Made by a program: the position numbers and the translations under genes | Part shown: piece after piece, positions 49,501 to 60,800 of the stretch | How the letters are laid out: each line of letters begins with the position of its first letter | Position numbering within the stretch: the stretch's first letter is position 1 | NCBI GenBank assembly: GCA_024138025.1 | Contig: JAMXBD010000209.1 | Location: 558,001 to 622,000 of the forward strand | Source: Combretum micranthum | Taxonomy: Eukaryota > Streptophyta > Magnoliopsida > Myrtales > Combretaceae | Direction of reading: 5' to 3' | Length of the DNA: 64,000 nucleotides | Notes under the pieces: generated by a model | Told to the model about the DNA's origin: nothing | The model's database searches: none | Seen by the model: only the letters and a program-made list of their open reading frames with translations

Positions 49501-51288
49501 ATTTTCTATGACACCACTTTGAGCTTGTTTGGCACACTTCATGTCACTAGTAATGAACATATAAAGAAGATTTATGGTCTCGGCATGATGATTTCTGATA
49601 TGATTGAAAAAGGTAGAGATCTTAGTTTGAAAGCAATGGCTCTTAAGATGAACAAGAAGTATGATAAGTATTGGGCAAATATTGATAATATCATTGTTTT
49701 GTTATTTGTTGCATTAGTTCTTTATCCTAGGTGCAAATCAAAATGCAAATAAAAAATATGTTGATTATATAGTTGGTGAATTTTATGATATGGGTATTGT
49801 AAACAAACTAAAAGAAAAGGTGAGACTTGTTTTGGACTCTTTGTTTGAGTCTTATGGTGCTTTCAAATTTACATCTACTATCCCAATAAGAGAAGAACAA
49901 CAAGATTTGGACACATATATGGTGGTTGATGAATATCAAGATGTAGCCTAATACTTAGATGATAATTTATGAAACATGGTAAGGATGAAGGAAGTGAGGA
50001 TTCTAAAAGCAAATTAGAAAAATATTTGCATGATGATTGTGAGAGGAAGGTACCTTCTTTTGATATATTAGGCTAGTGGAAAACAAATTCATCTAAATAC
50101 CCAACAATGGCTTTGATAGCAAGGGATGTGTTAGCTATTCCCGTGTCTATAGTTACTAGTGAATTCGCGTTTAGCACTAGAGGTCGTGTGCTTGATTCAT
50201 TTCGAACTACTCTTACACCTAGACTTATGGAAGCTCTAATTTGCGGATAAAATTGGTTGAGGAATTCAAGTCAATCAATATACATTGAGCCTATCTTAAA
50301 ACAACTTGATTCGATATCCATAGGTAGAACTATTTCTACTTTTCATTTTTTTTTTTTGGTTTTATTGATCTTTTACTTCAATATTGATATTCTTTGTTTT
50401 TTTTCCACTTTTTTTTTCTATAGAAACATCTTACATTACAAAAGATCATCCTCTTTGCATAATTGATGATTGAGAAGAGAATATAAGTTAATTTCTATAA
50501 TGTATTTTTTCTTGCTTTGTTTTGCTATTATATATTCAAGTCCATATTTATAAATTTTTGTTTGATTAGTAAATTACAAGTGGAATTATGAGTTCTTATT
50601 TTGCCATTTTTGTTCTACATAAAGGAAGAGAGACTTCAAGAAGGGAAGAGTGACACAAGTAAATCAAATTGGTGCTACTGATTTGTAGCCAACGCCATCA
50701 CCATGTTTTGTTGAAAATAAACCTATTGGAACAACCATGTTTTTATTTGATTGTGGTTTTACTCTTGAAGGCATTTTTGTTATTTTATGTTTTTTGGTAT
50801 TATCAATATGAATTATGTTGAAATGAATGGTTGGGATGAGAAGAAACAAATGCATATATGTTTGAAAATTGGAATGGTGGTGTTTGATTAAGATTTTATA
50901 TTGAACTCAACCGATCAAGGTTGTTAACAATGATAAGAATACAAGAGCAAAAGGCTACTATGATCAATGGCACCAATATATATTAACAACTATTTCACGC
51001 GTCTTACATTCTTAATTTATAGCTTTTATTATAATTATAGAAAAAAATACTCTAAATTTTTTATGGACGTATTGAAAAATATGTTTAACAACAAATTTTG
51101 CATAACTATTATGTTAAACGGTTAAAAGACGAAAATCAAAAAAATTAACCAAAAAAATGATAAACCGTTAAGGCGGTTAACCATTCATAATTGATTGGTT
51201 TAGAATCAGGATATTGAAAATCCAATTATTACGGTTAGAATCATAAAATAGAACCACAGACTAGTTAACCAAACCATGAACACCCTTA
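46515..51288 (+). mobile_element. hAT transposon, 4774 bp, decayed autonomous-type copy
   Basis: The ends TAGGGGTG and CACCCTTA are inverted repeats, flanked by TTCCGAAG (46507-46514) and TTCCAAAG (51289-51296), an 8-bp target duplication with one difference. Subterminal DNA on both sides is rich in aaccgat/ggttaacc-type words. Inside is a 5' non-coding exon-like stretch (46850-47012, ending gagaag|gtacg), a long intron-like region and a broken transposase on the same strand. The layout matches Ac/Tam3-type hAT elements. The target-site difference and the many frame breaks indicate an old insertion. Confidence 0.88.
48211..50250 (+). pseudogene. hAT transposase pseudogene (BED finger to hATC domain)
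   Basis: It starts with ATG right after an acceptor (ttgttgtag|ATG). A TAG at 48382-48384 interrupts the frame just before a BED zinc finger (VWEHFEKK…TCKHC…LGNHLSRC, about 48385-48520). Frame changes occur near 48705 and 48850. The catalytic-core part follows as TLTVDNASSNNFG and then a 222-codon open stretch (49084-49752) with RSCARILNLVVKDGL, DVETRWNSTYLML and MALKMNKKYDKYW. After another shift come stops and the dimerisation domain (YPTMALIARDVLAIPVS, then SEFAFSTRGRVLDSFR…LMEALIC, about 50098-50248). This is the RICESLEEPER/Ac-like architecture. At least four disruptions make it non-functional. No host domestication is suggested. Confidence 0.88.
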
Positions 51289-51296
51289 TTCCAAAG

Positions 51297-53000
51297 CGTT
51301 TTGATAAACCAAAATTATTCCTATTTTATGAATGTCAAAATGGACTTTTATTGATCATTTTATTGATAAATATTATGAATTTGACACTTAAAAATATTAA
51401 TTTATGTTTGTAGGTCTTTAAATGAGTTATTTTATAAAAAGAAAGCAAAATGGGTCAAAAATGAAAAATTTTGAGACAAAAAGTGGTCAACACAACAAGG
51501 ATAGGCCATGTCTATCAACCATGTCAAATAAAAGCATAATCAGGGGCTAAATCTTAAGTTTTGAACAGACATGACCTATCGCAAACTATGTCAATCTGGA
51601 AATTTGACTTTGCAAAAGATATAACTTTGACATGCCCTGTCGTTAGTCATGTCATTTCCAGGAATGAGTTACAGCTTGTTACACGACCCTGGGACAAGCC
51701 ATGTCCCAGTCGTGTCAATGAAGAGAAAAGGATTACAGCTTGTGACACGGTTCTAGGATAAGCCATGTCCCGATTGTGTCAAATTCTAAAAGGCCAAACA
51801 TGCCCACTGACACGAAACACGTCAATATGACAGTCCATTACTTTTAAAGAAACGGCTTTTTAACAGAAAAGTAACCTCTTATTTATTAGAGAAACGTCTA
51901 TTGGGCATTAAAGGAGATTTACTTTGGAAAGCCAAGAGACCCGTAACTTTCCATTTTCCATAATGAACATTCATTTTCATTTATTTGAAGATCATTATAA
52001 AAGAAGAATGGAGGGAAGAATCAAAAAGGAAAAAGGAAGGAGGCAAGAGAGAAAAAAAGTATAAATAGAAAAAATACAAGAATTCTTGAGGAACGAATTA
52101 GCTGAAGATTTGTGATAAAACAACAAGTCAAGATTATCTTGGATTGAAGATCCACAAATTTGAGTTTCATTTTTCGAGTTGTATCATGGATTCTAATTTA
52201 TATTTTGAATTTCATGTGTTCTCGTTAATTACTATGGAAGAGTAAAAATCCAGATTTGGGTCTTATTGAACTCTAATTTTATCATGTGATGAGGATTTGA
52301 TCTTAATGAAAAAATTATGTTCTTTTGTTCAATTACATGTTCATTATTGGTTTCTTAAGTTTGTATATCTGGAATGCAAATTTATGACTAATTTTCATTT
52401 AAGCTAATTGAGAGATTGCTTCTATGAATAGATCTATGCAATTGATGAGATTTGTTTGTAATTCTAGAGATAGAATAGCAAGAAACTTCTATATATGTTG
52501 ATTATCCTATAAGTTCACATTCTTAAAGCAAGCTTAGGTTGCTATTAATTGAGGAGAGATCCTAACTGATTAACCTAGGTTTAGATAAATTGATTGATTC
52601 GAGAGAATTATCACTTTGCTTAAGGAACTCAATAGCTTAAGAACTAAATCTTAACAATATAATCTATAGTTTCCAAGGATCTGCATGATAAATTAGATGT
52701 AGGATAAGACCTAGGTCGTTTTGTTTTATCTGAATCTTGCTTATTGTTAATGATCTCTGTCTATTTGTTTCTCTAAGTAATTTAGATATAATCATTAGCT
52801 AATAGTATAAATTAACCATCAAAATTGTTAGGTTAAATAGTAGAGAAATGGTAATACTAGTACTTGATATCCAGATCCTAGAGGACGACACTCGTAGTAA
52901 TTCTATTCTATAATCAATAAGAGTACTGCCTATTACCTTTATATTGAATTAAGAACGGGATTTTATAAATTTAAATCTACACTTGAAGGCAACAATCATG
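51297..53000 (+). repeat. Probable long gypsy-type LTR
   Basis: The stretch has a TATA-like start near 51995 (ttataaaagaagaatgg) followed by an A/G-rich leader, and near its end ccagatcctagaggacgacactcg and agaacgggattttataaatt, which resemble the U5 end of long plant LTRs. Just after it, agttttttagcaattt could be a decayed form of the usual ttttttggcgccgtt primer-site region. Its start and target duplication are not resolved; part of it may be the continuation of the LTR cut by the hAT element. Confidence 0.45.
51666..51790. repeat. Tandem repeat, about 64 bp x 2
   Basis: Two copies of acagcttgt-acacg-c-ggacaagccatgtccc-gt-gtgtcaa sit side by side inside the LTR-like region (starts at 51671 and 51735). 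Related catgtc/cgtgtc words precede them. Confidence 0.75.
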
Positions 53001-53121
53001 TTCTCCAAGTTTTTTAGCAATTTCAAACTTAGGTACTTCTAACACTCAGTCCTTTTCATTCGACTCGATCAACAGGGTTCAATGAGTTGCCCACAAGGGT
53101 GGGGGGGAAGAAGGAGATACC

Positions 53122-56100
53122 ATGTCGAGGTCGAGGGGTTCAGAATCGAACGACAGACGTAGATCAGAGAGTGGAGGCTTGGCTTCCATTAATAGCTATG
53201 AGGGGAGGCCAAATAGATCCTCGATGTCAATGGTGATGAGTCGAGTGCTTTTGGTGCCTTTTGACATTGAGTTAATTGGCGAGGTACATCGGTGCCCAAG
53301 GGACGTATATCCTTCTGACGGCCTCAAAAAGACTATAGTCGTCTCATTAGACTTAAAGGCAACTCAAGGTGATTGCTCCAATAGCGATCGCCCAAATGGG
53401 ATCCCTTGTAGGCTATCAAGGGAGGAGGTCACAGCTATATTCAAGCAGGAGATATGCGACCCTCCTCGGGAATGGGTGATCGTAAGGCCCAAAAAATAAG
53501 ATCGCGTATGCCCATTGGTGGTCATCAGTTTGTCTTGTACAAAAAGGCGTTTGAATCTAGGCTGAGGATGCCCTTTTCTCCTTTCAGAAGAAGATTCTTA
53601 ATTATCATCATTTATGCCCAACTTAATTGCTGCCTAATGCTTAGCAGATACCGGTAGCACTCAAGGCCATCTATCTTAGTGTCATGGTACGGCCCACCTC
53701 GATCCGATTTCGTTAGTTTTTTTTTCTTTATAAAAGATCGCTGGAAGGGTGGTGTTATTTTGCCAAGCAACCTAAGAGTCTCTAGCTTTTTACTAGGCTC
53801 ACTAGTTCAAATGGGTTTGATTGGAAACGTGAGTTCTAGATAGTTATGCTTGAGGAAAGTGTGTAGCAAGGTTTTGACTTCTTGATCGAGTGTTGCGAGC
53901 CCATTCGGCATGAGAAACCCTAACTTTTAATGTTGTGCAACGTTAGCGGGCTGGTGGAGTTGGAGGGCACCATGAGAGCACGAGGTGGGAGACCTTATAA
54001 TGCTGCGCTCGTGGTGAGGAATTTTGTGAGTAGAAGGCCGATTACCAATGGAGGTGTGGCATAATTCTTTGTGTGGTTAACCTCTCTCTCTCTCTCTCTT
54101 CTCCCCCCTACCCTCCCTCCTCCTCTCTCTCGCTCTCTTCCCCCTTCCCAAAAAAAAAAAAAAAATCATCTGTCGAGTCGAGCTCTAGGGAGAAGGCGTT
54201 TTGTGTGGTCAAGGATGTCGAGCTATTGAGTTTGGCTAGGCAAGTGTTTTCATTGCATTTCTAACTTGTTTTTGTGTATTTTTGTTTTGCAAAGCCTGCA
54301 ATGGTTGTGGTGAACGTAGTTGATGTTCTTACGAGTCTTTTGAAGAAGCGGATGAGACCGTCGATGAAGGAGCCGAGGGCTGAGCAGCAACCTGTCGAGG
54401 TCGAGGAAAACACCATCGAAGTCAATCTTCCAGTGATTGATTTGGGTGGGCAGGGCTAAGGAGTTGGGATAGTGTTATTGAAGCTGAGGGCGGCTTAGGT
54501 AACATTGGTGGCAGTGTTGTTGATATTGGAGACATTGGTGCTAATGCTAGTGGTGTTGAAGGGGATGCTGTTTTGGTGAGTTTGCTGCATTTGGCTCCGT
54601 ATTGGGAGGAATACCGTTAAACTCAACCATCTCCCATGTCAGCCTGAGCTCATGTTTTTCCTGCACAGTTTGACAATGTTATGGGGAGTAGTAATGTTAG
54701 CTTGGGTGGTAGGGCCTAAGTCGGTGGTCGAGGAAGTCAGCCCGAGAGTGGTGTTGCTGGTGGTTTGCTCAATATTATCGAGGGGAAAGTGTTAAAAGTG
54801 AAGTAACATTAGTATAGATTGGTCTTATTTTGAGGAGGTTAGGCAACTTGAAGATAAGAAGAGGCTGTAGGCCCTTCACGGGGAGCTTTCGACAATAGAT
54901 CTGGTTGTGGATTTTTCTACACGAAAGATTTACAAAGTAAAGGTGTTGTCGTTTTTGTTGTGTTTGGTAGGCCGAGCTATTTCATGCTTAATAATATTTA
55001 CTAACTCTGCCTCCTCCTTCTCTCTCTGTCTCTCTCTCTCTCTTTTGTAGGTTCTAGTAACAATAACGAAGGCATTTCATTTATTAAAGAAACCGTGAGG
55101 TGTTATGTTGTGTTTCATTTTTTTATACCTCGGGTTTTTGCTATTTTTTTATGTTAACGTTCCATTTATTCAAGTAGGGTGCCATGGAGCTCGAGATGCA
55201 AAGGGTAAGCCTGGAGAGAGAGCTTGCCGAGGTGAAGTAGAGTGAGATACGATTGAAGAGCGAGCCGATTGCTCTGACCGATGATCGTGACAGGTTATAT
55301 GTGGAGATGGAAGGCAAGATTATGTGTGCACAATCTGATGCAGTTAAAGTAAGGAGGAAGCAAGCTCTTGCAAAGGCGGTGGTAGCGTCAGGCTATTTTG
55401 AAGATAAATGAAAATGTGTAAAGGAGGAACGAGATAAGTTTTCTCATTTACTGAGTGATGTCGAACTTGCCATGGCAACGCAGAGGAGGGAAGTGGAGCT
55501 TGCTATTCGCTAGAAGGGGAAGCCATTGGAGATCTTGCGAGCATCGAGTCTTGATCGTGAGAAATTAATAGTAAGGTCATTTGATTTTTTATTGCCTCGA
55601 TCACCATGACTGTGCTATCTTTGGTTTGACTTGATTTCTCATTGTCATTGTAGGGTTGTGTTGCAAATTTTAAAGTGGTCACCTGATTCCTGAGGTGACC
55701 AAGACATGGATACTAAGAGAGCTTTTTAAGAGTAATGAGTGGAAGGAGGTACAAGTCAAGCTTGTTCAAGATACTGCAAAGTTGATAAAAAAGGATCTGC
55801 TGGAGAGATATCCTGACTTGGATCTTAGCTTTTGGGCAGCTCGCTTGGGGGAAGTTCCTAAGGAAGCAGACTTTGGCGGTAATGATGAGGGTGGTAAGGC
55901 TAGGGTCACTGCTGTGGATGATGATGTTAGTACCCAAGGAGCTGGGGATCCTGGGATTGAGAGTGTGAAGGTGTAAATACTTTAGTGGCCCTAGCTTAGG
56001 GGCTCAACTAGGAGACCTTATTATTGGCGGCTTCTGACGTCATTCCTATCCTTTAGGGTGAGGGTCCTTCCGAGGGATAGGTCGGGGTTGGTCCTCTTGA

Positions 56101-56170
56101 GGGGCCAGTCGAGGGTGCTGGTACTATTCCTCAGCCCGTTACGAGTGATGAGATTTTAGAGTTTGTGGTG
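53122..56170 (+). pseudogene. Gypsy-type transposon ORF (PF04195-like), antisense extra ORF of the Tat element
   Basis: The region starts with an open frame (53122-53499, MSRSRGSESNDRRRSESGG) containing LSREEVTAIFKQEICDPP. After a frame change comes FVLYKKAFESRLRMPFSPF (53522-53590) and IALK-like and FFFF…WKGGVILP pieces, the layout of the putative gypsy-type transposon domain. Downstream is a charged, coiled-coil-like part (about 55185-55560: ELEMQRVSLERELAEVK and DRDRLYVEMEGK) and a last open frame (55695-55976) ending in acidic sequence with YPDLDLSFW. CT-rich tracts ending in tttgtag (54080-54110, 55021-55050) look like intron acceptors. Stops and shifts abound. It lies 3' of the pol region at 57850-62130 and in the opposite direction, as reported for extra ORFs in Tat-lineage Ty3/gypsy elements. 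Confidence 0.6.
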
Positions 56171-57849
56171 AGTGATATGAAATTTTGGGGGTTTACTGTT
56201 GTGGAGTTTTTTTTGTTTAGCTATGTTTTTAGCTAGTTTACGAGTTATTGTAATCTAAATTGATGTGCCCTATTCTGATTAATGAATCTTTTGTTGACTT
56301 TATCTTTGCACAATGATTGGAATTTCTCTATACTTTCGTGTTGTCCTTGGTTGGTCTTGTCAACCTTGTTTTCATTAGGTCGCTTTACCTATGTTTTGTT
56401 GCGTTTTTTCAAAAGTAGCTGTAGGTTTGTAGCCACAACTTTCCTAGGCGAATGGTGTTGTTATGCTGGAGAGATTACGTATGTAAAAAAAAACTTTCCT
56501 TTCTGATACTTGTAGATTCCCTAGGCATAATCGAACGGTTGGGGTGAGCTGTGCTCGAGATCTTCAAAGTTTGGTGGCATTGAATGTTAGGTTTATTAGA
56601 GCTTTTTCCGCCCTATAAATACCACTTGGCTATGAGCTATTACATCAGAGAAGCATCTTTGTTTGCGTATATTGACGTTGTAGACTTTATATTTGTTATA
56701 CATTCGAAAAGGTGTAAGGAGTCATGGTAACTATCTTCACCATGCTTCGATGGCTTGAGAAGTCGAGCCCATAGGGGGCTTCATTTGTTGAGATGTTATG
56801 GAAGTCTTATTGTCTCTGTTTAGATGGATCGGAAGCCTTGTGGTCCCTATTTATGCAGATTGGTCATCAAGGTCGTGTAATGTGTCAGGCGTGTTGCTCG
56901 GTGCTTACTTCATCCTCATGCGTTGGCTGTTTAGTCTAAGGTCGTGCTTCTCTTTTGCGGTTCTTGGAACCAAATTGCCGCTGGCTGTTACTCTTAGGTT
57001 TGGTTGTGGTGAATACGGTAGTGCGCTTTGCATGAACATGGCCTTGTCTCCATTAGGCAACCAAGTTTCTAGGAGGTTCCATGAGGTCGAGGTCATCATG
57101 GAAGGGCTATCCGATTCGTTTTCCTCATTGCCAACCATTCTGGTATGCCATCCTCAGTGGAAAATGGAGTTCGTTGGTGGTGGGAGGATAATGATTTCTC
57201 CTTTAAGCCCAGTTTCGTGTTGTCATATTGGTTGTGGGCTTAATGGGAGAATGGACGCCAATCCTTGATCTCCTGGTCATGCCAAGCTTTTGTCTAGCTG
57301 AGATTTATTATTGTTATTTGATGTACAAGCTCAGGTCAATGGATAGGAAAGTGAAGTCATGATCGACTCGAACCCACACTTTCAATGTGTGATTGGGTAG
57401 ATCTGGGAGATCTTTGTTGGGATCCTTGAAGTTGAAGTTAATGTTCAGGTCTTTATTAGGATCCTTGAAGTCGAAGTTGTATCCAGCCCGAAGAAACTCG
57501 TGTTCACATAGACACGTCATTGTAATGGTCAAGATGCCGGTTAAAACTACTGTAATCTCTTTCTTCAAATTAATGAGTTCAATGAGAGATCATTTTGCGG
57601 TCTTGATTTATTGTTTGCATTTTTGTTTTTCTCGTCCTTTTTAATTTTTCATTGGTATAAATATCCATTAGAGCTTGTAAGGGGAGTTACCCTTAAAATG
57701 GAGTTACCCGAGCTCACAAGGTTGTTTTAATCATATAAACCTCTTCAAAAATTTGTTGGTTTTTGCATTAGTATGGCATGTTCTTTGTGCAAAATCTTGA
57801 TTTCATTTGCAAATGCTTTCTTTTTGCGCTTTACATATAAACCGACCTT
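56171..57849. other. Spacer between the two ORF regions of the Tat element
   Basis: GC content is closer to the flanking element than to the genome. A TATA-like ctataaatacc lies at about 56614. The + strand open frame 56798-57268 has no recognisable domain. Bases 57419-57475 hold a short duplication of ggatccttgaag-type sequence (period 39). No gene called. Confidence 0.4.
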
Positions 57850-60800
57850 TGCCTACTCGTAGAATTGTCTCAGATTGTTGGCATTCTAAGTCTTAGGAAT
57901 GTACACTCCATCTAACGTTTTAAGTTTGTAAGCTCCATGTCCCAAGGCTTCCTTTACCCTTATTGGATCTTCCCAGTTTAGAGCGAGTTTTTTGTAGGCT
58001 TCTTCTGATCCCGTTGCTTCCAGCTTTCTGCATACAAGGTCTCCTGGGAGAAAAGCTTTGTGATTGACCTTTTTGTCATAGTAGCATGCTGCTCTCTATT
58101 AATATGCAGCAATTCTCTTGCTTACTATGTCTTAAGTCTCCTCTATGGTGTCAAGTTTGGCTTGAAGGCTAACCTCCTTGACCGATTCGTCATAAGATGC
58201 TACTAAGATGTTGTGTAGCTCCAATTCAATAGGTATAATAGCCTCAGAATCGAAGGTAAGATGAAAGGGGTTTCGACGGTGGGGGTACTTTGGGTAGTGC
58301 AGTACCCCCATAAAATACTAGGCAGTTCATCTACCCATTTGTCACTTTATTGATCTACCCTGGCCTTGAGGCTCTGTATAATGGTTTTATTGATGGCCTC
58401 GACCTGGCCCTTAGCACGTGTGTGTGTGACGGAAGTGTAGCATAGTGTAATGCCGTATTTGGCACAAAAATCTTTGATTTTTTTAGAAGTGAATTGCCTC
58501 CTGCTGTTCATGATTATAGAATGTGCAACCTCGAACCTAACAATGATGTTGTTGTAGATAAAGTGTTGAACATTTGTGTTTGTGACTTTCGCCACTGCTT
58601 CTATCTCTACCTATTTTGTGAAGTAATCACATCCCACTATTATGAATTTCCTCTGACCTATGGATGGGGAAAAAGGTCCTAGTATGTCTAGTCTCCACAT
58701 GGCGATTAGGCACAGGCTAGTGAGGCAGTGCATATCAGCACTTGGGGTGTGGGTGATAGCGATCTTTTGGGATTGCTCGCATCGTTGCACGAATTCTTTC
58801 ACATCGGTCTTCATAGTCTACCAAAAGTAGCCAGCCTGCACGACTCGAGTGTGAAATGATTGAGCTTTGACATGATTGCTGCATTCGCTGGCATGAAGCT
58901 CTTCAAGAACTCATTGTCCATCTTATGGTCATAAACATCGGAGAAGGGGAAAGTCGAAACCCCTTTTATACAAAATTTCGTTGATAAGGGTATGGTTAGT
59001 CGTTCTGTACATCAATCTCTTGGCTTCTACTTTGTCTAAGGGGAGATCATCATCTTTAAGATAGTTTTCTATCGGCGTCATCCAGCTTAGAAGCAGGGCC
59101 TCATTCTGCAGGTCCAATACCTCGTGGGGTCGTATCATTATAGATTTTTTGGGTAAGAACTCAATGAATATCCTTTCTTCTACCTTCATCAAGTCGGAGG
59201 TTATCATAGATGCAATTTTCGAGAGCTTATCGGCTTCGATGTTGTCGGTCCTTAGTATTTTTATTATGTCCCATGAGGGTAAGTTTCTCGTGAGGGATTG
59301 AACCGCTTCCAGGTATCCTGCCATTTCTTCACTCTTCGCTTCATGCATGCCTTTGACTTGCTAGACCATGAGCTGGGAGTCAGAGAAGATGTTGAGGTCC
59401 CCTGCTTCTATTCCAATATTCGTAGAGATCCTGAATCTTACTATTAGGGCCTATATTCCGCTTCATTTTTGCTCACAGGGAGTCCAAACCTTAAAGCATA
59501 ATTGATCTTGACTCCATGAGGTCCTTTTAAGACAAGACCAGCTCCATTCTCTCCTTGTGTCAAGGACTCGTCGACGTGGAGGGTCTATTGAGGTTTTTCC
59601 TTGTCTTCTTGTTTAGGGGGGTCAATGTATTTAGCCATGAATTCCATTAAGACTTGTGCTTTGATAGCGTCTCGAGGTTAGTACTGCATTCCATAAGCAC
59701 TAAGCTCTATCACATGCTACATCATTCTCCCATATACATTTGGCTTCTGGAGGACCGTTCATACTAGTACATCGGTGAGTACGACAACCTGATGCTCTTG
59801 AAAGTACGGGTGTAAGCAGCTTGCAGATATCATAACCACCAAGGCGAACTTTCTACTTTTGTATCTCAGCTCTGGACCTTGGAGGACATGGCTGATGTAG
59901 TATATCGGCTGATGTTGCTTTCCTTCGGCTTGTGTTAGTATGAATGATAGAGCTTAATTGCTCACTTTGAGATAAAGATACAAGGTCTCACCCGCGATCA
60001 TGGTTTTCAATTTTGGTTGTGTAGAGAAGTATTGTTTTAGTTCGTCGAAGGCTTGTTGGGATTTTTCTATCCATTCAAACTTATCTGGCTTTTTAAGGAT
60101 TTTGAAAAATTCCGAGCAGCAATCAGCATTTTTTGGAAGAAACCTACTCAGTGTGGTTATCCTTCCTACAAGCTACTACACTTCTCTTATCGACTTGGGT
60201 GGGCTCATTGTTAAGATTGCTTTGATTTTGTTGGGGTTTGCTTCGATTCCTCTTTGGGATACGACGTATCTTAAAAACTTTCCCACTGAGGCTCCAAATG
60301 TACTCTTTTGCGAATTTAGCTTTAGGTTATAAAAATGAAGTCAGTCGAAAGTTTCCTGGAGGTCACACACATGATCTTTGGCTTGTTTACTTTTCACGAT
60401 CATCATAAACGTAGACTTCCATGTTGTGACCTATTTGGGGTTCAAATACCTCGATGACCAACCTCTAAAACATGGTGCTAGCGTTCTTTAATCTGAAGGG
60501 TATTATTTTGTAGCAATACATGCCAAATAATGTAATAAATGAGGTGTGGACCTACTCCGTGTCCTTCATTTTGATCTAGTTATAACCGGAGAAAGCATCC
60601 ATGAAGCTTAAGAGCTCGTGCCCTAAGGTAGTGGGAAACAATCTTTTAGGCACGCTTTGTTGAGGTCTATATAATCTAAACACATTTGCCGTTGGCATGG
60701 TTGTCAAAATAGAGAGTCAAATATATGTTTCTTCGAGTTTATGATCTTCTATGTTTTTTCTTAATTACAATGGATGCAAAATTGATTAGGTGTAGATTTT

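Noticed and set aside
56798..57268. 156-codon + strand ORF
   Set aside because: No recognisable domain; it lies in the spacer of a decayed Ty3/gypsy element and is probably chance openness in GC-richer DNA.
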